A stretch of 52,642 nt of DNA, taken from the NCBI GenBank assembly GCA_021202075.1, contig JAJQDT010000101.1, forward strand, positions 1-52,642. The letters run 5' to 3'. The position numbers were made by a program, and so were the translations under genes. This DNA is from Lachnospiraceae bacterium. GTDB lineage: Bacteria; Bacillota; Clostridia; Lachnospirales; Lachnospiraceae. Below, piece after piece: positions 41,383-49,201 of the stretch. The notes below the pieces were generated by a model. That model saw only the letters and a program-made list of their open reading frames with translations. It made no database searches and was not told where the DNA came from. The first letter of the stretch is position 1, and each line of letters starts with the position of its first letter.

Positions 41383-42282
41383 TTACGCACCACCCTCGGT
41401 GCCGATTTTTTCAATCATAAAATGGAGAAAATTCGTCGCCGCCGGACTGGAGAGCCTTCTTCTATATAATAAGTAGATATAGGAGCGCACGATCGGGAAA
41501 ATATCCACGACCGCGCAGGTATTCTTCGCCTCCGCCGGAATGTGGAGCCGGTTCAGCACAGCCACGCCGCCCCCGCTGCGCACATACTGAACCATGGTCG
41601 ACGTAAACTGCGACTCCATGGCGATCTCCGGCGTAAAATTCCTGTTTTCGCACAGCTCCTGAAACTTCTGGGTCTCCTCGTGCGGAATGCTCGTGACACT
41701 CGCATGCAGGATAAAGCGCTCTCCCTCCAGCTCCTCGAGCGTCACGCTCTGCTGCTTCGCGCATGGATGATCCAGCGGCAGCACCACCGCCAGATGATCC
41801 GTCTTATAGACCATTTTATTAAAATTCTCGTCCACCGCCTCATTCCCGCCAAGGAAGGCAAAGTCACATTTCCTCGTCTTCAGCAAATTCAGCGGCTGAT
41901 ACGTCTCAATGACCTTCATGCTCCGGTCCGAATGGGACTTCGTAAACTCCGCAATCAGATCCACGAGGCCATACTGCCCCAGCACAGGCGCGTAAGCGAC
42001 GGAAAACGTTTTCTTCCGGTCGTTCGACAGCTCCTGCAAAACTGCAATCGCTTCCTGGCTGACCCCCATCATCTGTTTGGCATAGGGGTACAGCGCCTTC
42101 CCGAAGTCATTCGTCTTAATCGACCGCACCGAGCGGTCAAACAGCGTGATCCCCAGCTCCGATTCCAGCTTCTGAATGTGCTTCGTCAGCGCCGACTGGG
42201 AAATATTCATCTCATACGCCGTTTCCTGAAAGCTGTTTGTCTCCACAAGAGATACAAATTCCGATAAAATGCCGATGTCCAA
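41383..42282 (-). CDS. LysR-family transcriptional regulator
   Basis: The 299-residue regulator has an N-terminal LysR helix-turn-helix (FQETAYEMNISQSALTKHIQ, KLESELGITLFDRS) and a periplasmic-binding-like effector domain (about 90-299). It starts at TTG 42282 with AGGAGGG about 9 nt upstream; no in-frame ATG fits better. It is encoded immediately upstream of, and in the same direction as, the importer and aromatic-enzyme genes, so it probably controls them, perhaps in response to a phenolic compound (inference). Confidence 0.92.
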   Translation of the reverse strand: MDIGILSEFVSLVETNSFQETAYEMNISQSALTKHIQKLESELGITLFDRSVRSIKTNDFGKALYPYAKQMMGVSQEAIAVLQELSNDRKKTFSVAYAPVLGQYGLVDLIAEFTKSHSDRSMKVIETYQPLNLLKTRKCDFAFLGGNEAVDENFNKMVYKTDHLAVVLPLDHPCAKQQSVTLEELEGERFILHASVTSIPHEETQKFQELCENRNFTPEIAMESQFTSTMVQYVRSGGGVAVLNRLHIPAEAKNTCAVVDIFPIVRSYIYLLYRRRLSSPAATNFLHFMIEKIGTEGGA

Positions 42283-42316
42283 ATTCCATCCCTCCTGGTA
42301 TTTTTTAAGTTGTAAA

Positions 42317-42454
42317 TCGGATAGGGGAGTCCTCTCACACTATCCGCCTGCGCGGCGCTGGATGTCCAGTGGACATCCGTTTAGCGCCGACCGAAGCAGA
42401 GCGTAGACCCGGGTGCGGCTTTAGCCGCAAAACTCCCTGCCCGGCTCTGCGCAT
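42317..42454 (-). repeat. Modular multi-hairpin intergenic repeat, copy 4
   Basis: It matches copy 3 almost base for base across the GGCGCT/AGCGCC-GGATGTCCA core and the TGCGGCTTTAGCCGCA hairpin, with small differences in the first stem. It lies in the leader of the LysR gene, directly after a hairpin with a U-rich tail. Confidence 0.8.
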
Positions 42455-42496
42455 AAAATAAATCCTGCGCCCTCCGCAAAGCGTTTTATCAGGATT
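42453..42496 (-). terminator. Hairpin with U-rich tail in the LysR leader (possible attenuator)
   Basis: AATCCTG and CAGGATT (7 bp) enclose a 22-nt loop and are followed on the minus strand by TATTTTATG. A possible promoter just upstream (TATAAT on the minus strand at 42535-42540, weak TTTAAA at 42558-42563) would place this in the 5' leader of LysR. Confidence 0.5.
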
Positions 42497-42596
42497 GCCG
42501 AACAATCTCTTCTGCTTCTGTTCGTTATCTGGTCATTATAACATACATCTTTGGATTTTTAAATGGGATTTTGTTTACTTTTTTCATAGAATATGC

Positions 42597-42619
42597 AAAA
42601 AAGAGCGGTGATACCGCTC
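42597..42619 (-). terminator. Terminator of the small 58-residue gene
   Basis: GAGCGGT-ATC-ACCGCTC is a perfect hairpin followed by six T on the minus strand. Confidence 0.85.
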
Positions 42620-42639
42620 CTTCTTTCGTTCTTCTGGCA

Positions 42640-42816
42640 TCAGTTCTGTTTATTTTCTTTCTCTTCCTGATCTCCCTGATTCAGCCCGGCTGAATGCTTC
42701 CGGATTTCATTGTTCATTTCTCTCACTTCATCAATCGTCTTACATTTATCAGTCGCTGTTGTAATCAGCCATGCCAGAAAATGCATTTGAGTATCCGTCA
42801 TAATTCCTTCTGCCAT
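42640..42816 (-). CDS. Small uncharacterised helical protein (58 residues)
   Basis: A short frame starting ATG 42816 (MAEGIMTDTQMHFLAWLITT) and ending at TGA 42640 has AAGGA upstream, a terminator downstream and a palindromic operator-like site in its promoter region, so it looks like a genuine gene. The sequence is mostly helical (TDKCKTIDEVREMNNEIRKH) with a polar, charged C-terminus. I do not recognise a family. Confidence 0.6.
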   Translation of the reverse strand: MAEGIMTDTQMHFLAWLITTATDKCKTIDEVREMNNEIRKHSAGLNQGDQEEKENKQN

Positions 42817-42868
42817 GTCCTTTTTTCCTTATTTGCCAGGTTTCCGTTCGCCCGAAGCATCTTGCTTA

Positions 42869-42886
42869 TATACTAATGTTAGTATA
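42869..42886. promoter_or_regulatory. Palindromic operator of the small gene
   Basis: TATACTAA-n2-TTAGTATA is an 8+8 bp perfect inverted repeat about 55 nt before the small gene and overlaps likely -10 sequences (TATACT). It probably binds a dimeric repressor. Confidence 0.6.
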
Positions 42887-42970
42887 ACATGCTCCTCATA
42901 CGAGCGCAAGTATGATTTCACATCCTATCTGCATACAAATAAATTGTTTTTTCTTTTCTATCTTGTCATA

Positions 42971-44050
42971 TCATGTCGGATTACTATCTGTCTTCAAAAA
43001 GCTCTGCCATAAATCCTTTGCCCGCTTCTTGTCGCTGACATTTTCTTCTTTAAAGCCATAGCGCACCTCCAGATACAGATTGCGAAGCTCCTCTGCTTTC
43101 GCCGTTTCCCAGTACTGCGCTGAGAAATCGCAGACTTCGCGGCTGGTCACGGGCTGCTCCATATCCAGTCCTTTTTTTACGCAGGCCGCCAGACATTTCC
43201 GGTAATAATAGCGCACTCCCCGCTCCCCGCCGAAGAGCCCGCCTCTTTTCGTACTGCGCTTCTGTTCCTGCTCCTGCGTCCGCGTCAACGTTCCGGCCGC
43301 TTTCTGATTCCATCCAAGCGCATCCCCGGACAGCTTCCGGTAGAGAAAATACAGCACTGCCGCCACAGCCAGCGCCAGAAGCAGGTATCCAAACACCTTC
43401 AAAAACACCGGTACCTGAGTGTCGCTCACTTCCTCCAGCCCCAGAGAATTTTCGAAATTCAGCTCCATCGCCTCCATTTCCTGACCGGTTCCAGAGCCGG
43501 GAAACAGCCCAGAGAGAAAGGAGACCAGCGCGGACAAAATGTACGCCAGCGCCCAGATCAGACGTTCAAGAAGCGGAAGAATCAGCTGAAAATAAGCCGT
43601 TTTTAAAAGGTACACCACACCGTCGCGCAGTGTTTCTGATGCGAGAACCACCGCAGCCAGGAGCGTACCAAGCAGATACGCGCCATTGATTCCAAAAAAC
43701 CGACCCTTTCCTTCCGCCTCCGACACCCGGCTGACCCGGAGAAAAAATACACCAAAAAGCAAAAAGAGAAGGACGTATCTCCCGCAGAGCCGCTGCCATG
43801 CGGCCGGTCCCAGCAACAGAAGCTCAAACAGACCGATTCCCAGCAGCACCTTCGCCTCAAATAAAACCATCCCCTCCACATCCGAGAAGAAATCCCGCCG
43901 GTTCCGCCAGAGGATCAGGTAAGCCGCCCATATAAAAGGAAGCGCCGTCAGAATCACCGCAGCCGCATCCGGAACGCCCACAATGACCGGCATCATGAAA
44001 GCCAGATACCAGATTCCATCTACCAATGCTTTTGTTATAATCAGAGCCAT
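42971..44050 (-). CDS. Membrane protein with DUF4129-like C-terminus
   Basis: The 359-residue protein has several N-terminal membrane segments (FMMPVIVGVPDAAAVILTAL; VLLGIGLFELLLLGPAAW; YVLLFLLFGVFFL; AYLLGTLLAAVVLAS), an extracytoplasmic stretch, a last membrane helix (VFGYLLLALAVAAVLYFLYR) and a C-terminal cytoplasmic part with TSREVCDFSAQYWE and LRNLYLEVRYGF, as in DUF4129 proteins that accompany DUF58/MoxR operons. ATG 44050 (MALIITK) has GGAGG 10 nt upstream. The transglutaminase-like gene usually found in such operons is not seen in the window. Confidence 0.7.
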   Translation of the reverse strand: MALIITKALVDGIWYLAFMMPVIVGVPDAAAVILTALPFIWAAYLILWRNRRDFFSDVEGMVLFEAKVLLGIGLFELLLLGPAAWQRLCGRYVLLFLLFGVFFLRVSRVSEAEGKGRFFGINGAYLLGTLLAAVVLASETLRDGVVYLLKTAYFQLILPLLERLIWALAYILSALVSFLSGLFPGSGTGQEMEAMELNFENSLGLEEVSDTQVPVFLKVFGYLLLALAVAAVLYFLYRKLSGDALGWNQKAAGTLTRTQEQEQKRSTKRGGLFGGERGVRYYYRKCLAACVKKGLDMEQPVTSREVCDFSAQYWETAKAEELRNLYLEVRYGFKEENVSDKKRAKDLWQSFLKTDSNPT

Positions 44051-44170
44051 TCTTTCCCGCCTCCATCCCGGCCGGCACACAGCTTTTTCTGCCTTCTATA
44101 CTCGAAATCAGCTGTATCTCCAGATAAAGCCAACACATTTCACCACAAGACACTCTATGTATTAAACCAC

Positions 44171-44233
44171 CGTAGTTTTAGAACACTATAGTTTCAGATC
44201 ACTGATATTTCAGGTTTCTGATGTTTCAGGCCT
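44171..44233. repeat. 16-bp imperfect tandem repeats between DUF58 and DUF4129-like genes
   Basis: Three 16-bp units (44186-44201, 44202-44217, 44218-44233) follow the theme CTGATATTTCAGGTTT, preceded by a more diverged unit from 44171. The 272-nt gap has no gene; its other content is unremarkable. Confidence 0.6.
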
Positions 44234-44322
44234 CTATTTTTTCATCATTCTTCCATAACTCTTTTATCATCAGGCATCGATGAAAAGCCCTCGCAGCGAA
44301 TGCAGGGTATTATCCTGAACAG

Positions 44323-45444
44323 TTACCCGGCGTCTTTTAAATCTGCAATCACAAAATTCTCTGCGCAAAGCACCAGCACCGCTCTCCCGGACATCTTCTC
44401 CAGCCGCGCCGCCGCTTCCCGTAAATAATCATCCTCCGCAGGCGTCACCAGCACCAGGCTTCTGCCGCGCTGCACGCCCCGGATTTCCCGTTCCAGAAAA
44501 TGCTCCATCCGCTCGCGCGGCACATAAGTCATCCGCCCGAGCCCTTCCAGCACGGTCTCCAGATGGCCGGCGCCCAGCCCATTTCCAATCTGTTTCCAGT
44601 CTCCCATCGTTCCGGCAATCACACCGTTCGTGCGGAAATCATAAGAGATTTTCTTCTTTTCAAGATGTTCACAGACACTGCGCACAATGGAAAAGCTCGT
44701 CTCCAGAAGCGCATCCCGGTTTCTGTTTTTTATCCCGTCACCGTCTACGTTCAAAAGAACGGTACATGAATATTCGGTTGTATGTTCAAACTGTTTCACC
44801 AGCAGGCGGCCATATTTGGCACTCTGCGTCCAGCTGATGGAGCGGAATGGCTCCCTCCCGGTGTAATCCCGGAAACCGATGATATTGATGGGGTCATCCA
44901 TCAGACTCTTCGGAACCGGATGCTCACCAAAATATCCGCCGAGCAGTTCCGTCAGCTGCAGAGATTCCAGGCGTTTTGGTTTCACGACAACCTCACAGAG
45001 CTCCGGATACGACTGCGTCACCGAGCGGATTCCCAGAAAATCTCCCGCGTCCACGGACGCGCCCTGAAAAAAATAGCGTCCGCGCTTCTCAAGCTTTACC
45101 TCGCGGGACATATGTACTTTCTGATACCGGCCAAGATACAGTGTCGAGATCAGCCAGGTATACCACTTTCCTCCCACAGCCTCGCTTCCGTCCGCAAACA
45201 AAAGCCCCTCCGGGACATTCTCCCGCAGGCGCAGATACGGCACCAGCATTCGTTTTCCATTGCGGACCGTCATCGCCCAGGAAAAGGCCTCCCCCGGCTC
45301 CACCACGCTCCGGTTCAGGGTTGTCTCAAATGACACCTTATCCAGCACATGCTTCAGCGTATATTTTTCCGCAACATACAGTATGGCGGCAAACGCCAGA
45401 ATTAATAGAATCATAAACCCGATTCGTTCCTTTCGCGAATCCAT
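44323..45444 (-). CDS. DUF58 domain protein
   Basis: The 373-residue protein has an N-terminal membrane hairpin (IGFMILLILAFAAILYVAEK) followed by an Ig-like and a vWA-like region. The DUF58 core motif is GFRDYTGREPFRSISWTQSA followed by KYGRLLVKQFE. These proteins usually work with a MoxR ATPase in assembly or stress functions that are poorly understood. The start is uncertain: ATG 45444 or GTG 45450; GGAG lies 12-18 nt upstream. Confidence 0.88.
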   Translation of the reverse strand: MDSRKERIGFMILLILAFAAILYVAEKYTLKHVLDKVSFETTLNRSVVEPGEAFSWAMTVRNGKRMLVPYLRLRENVPEGLLFADGSEAVGGKWYTWLISTLYLGRYQKVHMSREVKLEKRGRYFFQGASVDAGDFLGIRSVTQSYPELCEVVVKPKRLESLQLTELLGGYFGEHPVPKSLMDDPINIIGFRDYTGREPFRSISWTQSAKYGRLLVKQFEHTTEYSCTVLLNVDGDGIKNRNRDALLETSFSIVRSVCEHLEKKKISYDFRTNGVIAGTMGDWKQIGNGLGAGHLETVLEGLGRMTYVPRERMEHFLEREIRGVQRGRSLVLVTPAEDDYLREAAARLEKMSGRAVLVLCAENFVIADLKDAG

Positions 45445-45592
45445 GCACACTCATAAACTCGTCTCCGTCAAGCGCGATCTCCCCAGCCAATTATAAATTC
45501 CCCAATATCCGAAGTCAAAATGATTAAAGATGGCTCACTTCCAAAGATCCAACCCGATGCAGACATTTGCTTTTCTCCAATACTTATGGCTC

Positions 45593-46540
45593 CTAAGATT
45601 CCAGCGGCACCGGAATCCCGTCCATCATTTCCTTCAAATAATTTCTGGCGTCCTCAAAGCTCTCCGCTCCCCGCGAAAGAATCCGGTGGCTCAGCACATA
45701 AGGCGCTACCAAAATCACATCCTCCGGAATCACAAAATCCCTGCCTGCGCAGGCTGCCGTGACCTGCGACGCCTTATAGAGCGCAAGCGCCCCGCGGGTC
45801 GAAACACCCGTGACAAAGCGGCTTTCCTTTCTGGTCCTTTCCACGATATCCATCATATATCCAAGCACATCCCCGTGCACCTTCACCTTCGGAAACTCCG
45901 CTTTCATCTGGCGGAGCTCCTCCGCAGACAGCACCGGCTTCAGGCCTTCCAGCCGCACGGCCGACGGCTCCCTGGAAATCACGGCCATCTCCTGCTCCCT
46001 CGTCATATATCCCAGACTGAGCTTCATAAAAAAGCGGTCCAGCTGCGCCTCCGGAAGCGGAAACGTGCCGTAGGATTCCACCGGATTCTGCGTCGCCATG
46101 ACAAAAAACGGCTCCCCCATCGGATACGTGACCCCGTCCACCGTAATCTGGCCCTCCTCCATCGCCTCCAGGAGACTCGACTGCGTGCGGGGCGTCGCCC
46201 GGTTAATCTCATCCGCCAGTACCATATTCGTAAAAAGCGGCCCCGGCCGGAACTCAAAATCCGCTTTTTTCTGATTATAAAAATTAATCCCAGTCAAGTC
46301 CGACGGCAGCAGATCCGGCGTAAACTGAATCCGCTTAAACCCGCTTCCCACCGTCTTCGCGAACGCCCGCAGGAGCATCGTCTTGCCAGTCCCCGGCACA
46401 TCCTCCAGAAGCACATGTCCCGAACAGAGAAACGCCGTAAAAATCAGGCGGATCTTATCCTCCTTGCCCACAATCACCTGCGAGCAGCTCTCCACCACCT
46501 GTTCCGTTTTTTTCTGAAAAAGAGTGCAATCCAAATCCAT
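45593..46540 (-). CDS. MoxR-family AAA+ ATPase
   Basis: This 315-residue AAA+ ATPase has Walker A EDVPGTGKT, Walker B LADEINRATP, sensor I MATQNPVES and the arginine-containing LPEAQLDRFF. ATG 46540 (MDLDCTL) has GGGAGA 8 nt upstream; the frame continues further without a plausible start. It begins a MoxR-DUF58-DUF4129-like set on the minus strand. A hairpin followed by T-rich sequence lies in front of it. Confidence 0.93.
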   Translation of the reverse strand: MDLDCTLFQKKTEQVVESCSQVIVGKEDKIRLIFTAFLCSGHVLLEDVPGTGKTMLLRAFAKTVGSGFKRIQFTPDLLPSDLTGINFYNQKKADFEFRPGPLFTNMVLADEINRATPRTQSSLLEAMEEGQITVDGVTYPMGEPFFVMATQNPVESYGTFPLPEAQLDRFFMKLSLGYMTREQEMAVISREPSAVRLEGLKPVLSAEELRQMKAEFPKVKVHGDVLGYMMDIVERTRKESRFVTGVSTRGALALYKASQVTAACAGRDFVIPEDVILVAPYVLSHRILSRGAESFEDARNYLKEMMDGIPVPLES

Positions 46541-46574
46541 ATCTGATTCTCCCAACTTAAAACAAACGATTGAA

Positions 46575-46611
46575 AAAGTAAAAGAACCCCGGAATTCTAT
46601 TGCTCCGGGGA
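46575..46611 (-). terminator. Terminator between the small DUF5678-like gene and moxR
   Basis: CCCCGGA and TCCGGGG (7 bp) pair around a 10-nt loop and are followed on the minus strand by TTCTTTTACTTTTT. Confidence 0.75.
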
Positions 46612-46635
46612 TACTACTTCCGTCATTTATGAAAC

Positions 46636-46878
46636 TCAAAAGGAAACATAATTCGTATATGCAGATTCATCTCCATTACATTCTTGCACAATAAAAGTAC
46701 CCAGGGGATAGTCCTTCATTGTCTCTTCTATCGCTAAGGCTTCCGACTCATATGCCCCTATGATTTTTTTTCCTTTAATTACCAGAAATGTTTTTCCATA
46801 CTCTTCATATAGTTTCTGGTAGTTATCAACAAAGAAATCAAAATCTTCCCTGCGTTCCCTGTCACCATAATCATTCAT
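46636..46878 (-). CDS. Small DUF5678-like protein
   Basis: The 80-residue protein has a helical N-terminus (DFDFFVDNYQKLYEEYG) followed by KTFLVIKGKKIIGAYESEAL and MKDYPLGTFIVQEC, which resembles the DUF5678 fold: a strand with a KG-x-I-G-x-Y-x-S-x-x-A pattern. Similar small proteins are common and of unknown function. Ribosome-binding site AAGGGGGA precedes ATG 46878, and a promoter lies at 46923-46951. Confidence 0.75.
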   Translation of the reverse strand: MNDYGDRERREDFDFFVDNYQKLYEEYGKTFLVIKGKKIIGAYESEALAIEETMKDYPLGTFIVQECNGDESAYTNYVSF

Positions 46879-46922
46879 GATATATCCCCCTTCCCTGCCA
46901 AACTAACTCATTCGCATATTTT

Positions 46923-46951
46923 ATTATAATAGTCCTTTTTTGAGAGCGCAA
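46923..46951 (-). promoter_or_regulatory. Promoter of the DUF5678-like gene
   Basis: The minus strand reads TTGCGC (46946-46951), 17 bp, TATAAT (46923-46928). The rest of the 269-nt gap up to 47147 holds the terminator of the esterase gene and nothing else I can support. Confidence 0.6.
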
Positions 46952-47061
46952 GCTGTTTTCAACGATTAACGAAAAATTCATTTTTACAGTCAATTACAGG
47001 AACTGCTTTGTGTATATGCCCTTCAGTTTAAGCACACTTGCACGGATAGTCCTGGAAGTAC

Positions 47062-47106
47062 GAAAAAACCACCGCCCGCAATCCGGCAAAACCGGACGCG
47101 GGCGGC
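47062..47106 (-). terminator. Strong terminator of the secreted-esterase gene
   Basis: CCGCCCGC and GCGGGCGG, plus an inner TCCGG/CCGGA stem, form a long hairpin followed by GGTTTTTTCG on the minus strand. Confidence 0.9.
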
Positions 47107-47147
47107 GATTTATAGAAAGGGGAAACAAATAACAGGTATGAATCCGA

Positions 47148-48971
47148 TCAATCCAGCGAAACCTCTACCACGTCCAGGGTATTGAACAGATATGTACCTT
47201 CGCCGTCTTCGTAGGAGCCGCTCAGAGCTTCGATCTTGCCGCGGGCATCCTCGGTCTCTTTGGTCTGCTGCAGCAGCCATTCGTAGCTGGAGGAAATCGC
47301 GTGCGCATAAATCCAGGTCGCCTTGTGGCTGCCGTTGGAAAGCGCGTTCCAGTAGATGCCGAGCTCATTTTCCTGCGCGACCAGCTCGTCAAGAAGCGCA
47401 CTCTGATCCTCCTTCGAGGTCGCAACCGGATCCCACTCAGTGTAAGGAATCGACAGTCCGCCATACTCCTCAAACAAATCAGCAGTCAGGTTCCAGAAGT
47501 CGGTCGCCGTCGCGTCGCCGGTCATGTTCGTGACCAGAATATTGTCGTCCGAAATCGAATAATACCAGTTCTCCCAGTCCTCATTTGTGATGATGGTCCC
47601 ATCGGTCGGGTAGCTGGTGTAGCTCGTCTCTTTGTAAAGCTCTTCCTTATTATAATTGTTGCCCCACTGGGAGCCGATGGCCCAGATTGCCGCAAAGTAG
47701 TTATCTCTCTCTGCCGCCATCGCCAGCGCCTGCATGCCACCCATGGACTGGCCGGACGCGTAAATGCGGTTCATATCGATATCATAGGTCTCCGTGATCG
47801 AATCCAGCAGCTGCCAGGTGGCCGGAACATACTCATTCCCTGTCAGGTTGTCCGCCATGGACTGGCCGGACTTCGGAATCTGCGGCAGGACGACAATCAG
47901 GCCGCCGAGCCCCTGATCCTTTGCGAGCTGCTGCACTTCCTCAGATGCGTAGTTTGCCGCCGCCTGGCACTCGGTCAGCGCGAGCATCGGGTCGTCGCCG
48001 AGCGCGCCCGCATCCTCAATGTGAATCACCAGGCCGAACTGTTTGCCTGCCGCCACCTGCTCCTCATAATCCTCCGGCACGTAAATGCTGTACATCAGGC
48101 TGACGTCATGAAGCTCTCCGTCCGCCTCGCTGAAGCAGTCTGTCGCCTGGAAGGAGCCGCCGGCCACCTTTGAAATCACCGTAGCATTCGCGACCGTATA
48201 GTCAATCGTGCGGTCCTCATCGGACTCCGCATCGTGATGCTCCTCATGCTCTTCTTCCACATTGTCCGTATAAATCTGATAATCCTCGATGCCCTCAATC
48301 ACATACAGGCTGTCGTCGAACACCTTCTGCAGTGTCACGGAGTGGTTGCTGCCCATCGGGTTGATATCCCAGAAGTAACCGTCCTCATAGTTTCCGACCA
48401 CCGTCTCGCTCGCAGTGATTTCCACATCGCCGCTCTCGATCGTTACCAGCTGCTGCACACCGCCAGCCACGCAGGCACGCCAGTCTGAGCTGACCGCTGC
48501 CAGCTGATAGTCCGTGTTTACCTCAATGATGACATAATTGCCACTCTCATCACCAACGCCATCCGGATCGATTTCCGGATCCGCACTCACGTACACGTTT
48601 GTCGGAGCGCCCGGCTCGCCGTTCTGAAGCTCAAACGTCGGCAGCGTCGAATACGGCTCCAGCGCTTCATCACCCTCCGTCGGCCCGCCATTGTCCCGCG
48701 CAATGTCAAACACCTGCGGCAGATTCGCGTACGTATAACAATCATAAGTGTCCACATCCACCGAACCCGCGGTCAGCTCCACATTGTACTCCACCACGAT
48801 GGCTTTCACCTTCGGGCCGTCCACATCCATAAAGGCGATGGTCGTCACCTGCTCGATCGCCTCGTCCGCGGCGACCGCTCCTGCTTCCTCCGCAAACACG
48901 CTCGCGGAAGAAAGTCCTGCCAGCGCCACGCAGACTGCGAGGGCAGACAGACATGCTGATTTCTTTCTCAT
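47148..48971 (-). CDS. Secreted esterase/peptidase-like alpha/beta hydrolase (PHB-depolymerase-like)
   Basis: The 607-residue exported protein starts MRKKSACLSALAVCVALAGL (signal peptide). An N-terminal beta-rich region of about 250 residues precedes the hydrolase domain. The nucleophile motif is YASGQSMGGMQALAM; the catalytic His is likely in NGSHKATWIYAHAI near the C-terminus. The sequence LGGLIVVLPQIPKSGQSMAD fits the oxyanion side. Similar proteins remove acyl groups from plant glycans or phenolic esters. ATG 48971 has AAAGGAGG upstream; the leader has two perfect hairpins. It is the third gene after rhamnosidase and beta-glucuronidase on the same strand, which supports a role in plant glycoside breakdown; substrate unknown. 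Confidence 0.82.
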   Translation of the reverse strand: MRKKSACLSALAVCVALAGLSSASVFAEEAGAVAADEAIEQVTTIAFMDVDGPKVKAIVVEYNVELTAGSVDVDTYDCYTYANLPQVFDIARDNGGPTEGDEALEPYSTLPTFELQNGEPGAPTNVYVSADPEIDPDGVGDESGNYVIIEVNTDYQLAAVSSDWRACVAGGVQQLVTIESGDVEITASETVVGNYEDGYFWDINPMGSNHSVTLQKVFDDSLYVIEGIEDYQIYTDNVEEEHEEHHDAESDEDRTIDYTVANATVISKVAGGSFQATDCFSEADGELHDVSLMYSIYVPEDYEEQVAAGKQFGLVIHIEDAGALGDDPMLALTECQAAANYASEEVQQLAKDQGLGGLIVVLPQIPKSGQSMADNLTGNEYVPATWQLLDSITETYDIDMNRIYASGQSMGGMQALAMAAERDNYFAAIWAIGSQWGNNYNKEELYKETSYTSYPTDGTIITNEDWENWYYSISDDNILVTNMTGDATATDFWNLTADLFEEYGGLSIPYTEWDPVATSKEDQSALLDELVAQENELGIYWNALSNGSHKATWIYAHAISSSYEWLLQQTKETEDARGKIEALSGSYEDGEGTYLFNTLDVVEVSLD

Positions 48972-48992
48972 TGCAAAATCCTCCTTTTCTTG

Positions 48993-49050
48993 TCGCGCAT
49001 CAATTTTTGATGCGCGATGCATGCAATGTCCCGATTTCCATCGGAAATCG
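48993..49050 (-). promoter_or_regulatory. Two perfect hairpins in the esterase leader
   Basis: TCGCGCATCAA (48993-49003) and TTGATGCGCGA (49007-49017) form an 11-bp stem with a 3-nt loop just upstream of the ribosome-binding site. CGATTTCC (49032-49039) and GGAAATCG (49043-49050) form a second one. No T-run follows on the minus strand. They could protect the mRNA 5' end or be dyad operators. Confidence 0.55.
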
Positions 49051-49201
49051 AGGACGGTACCGCGCCTTCGTGCTTTAGCAAGAATTTCTAATAGCGCGGC
49101 TGTCCACTTTGTGATAGCTCACTTATACAAAAAAGAGGATCATAAATCAATTCGTCTTTCCCGTGCATGATTTCCAGATTGGAAACCTCGAAGCCTTTCC
49201 C

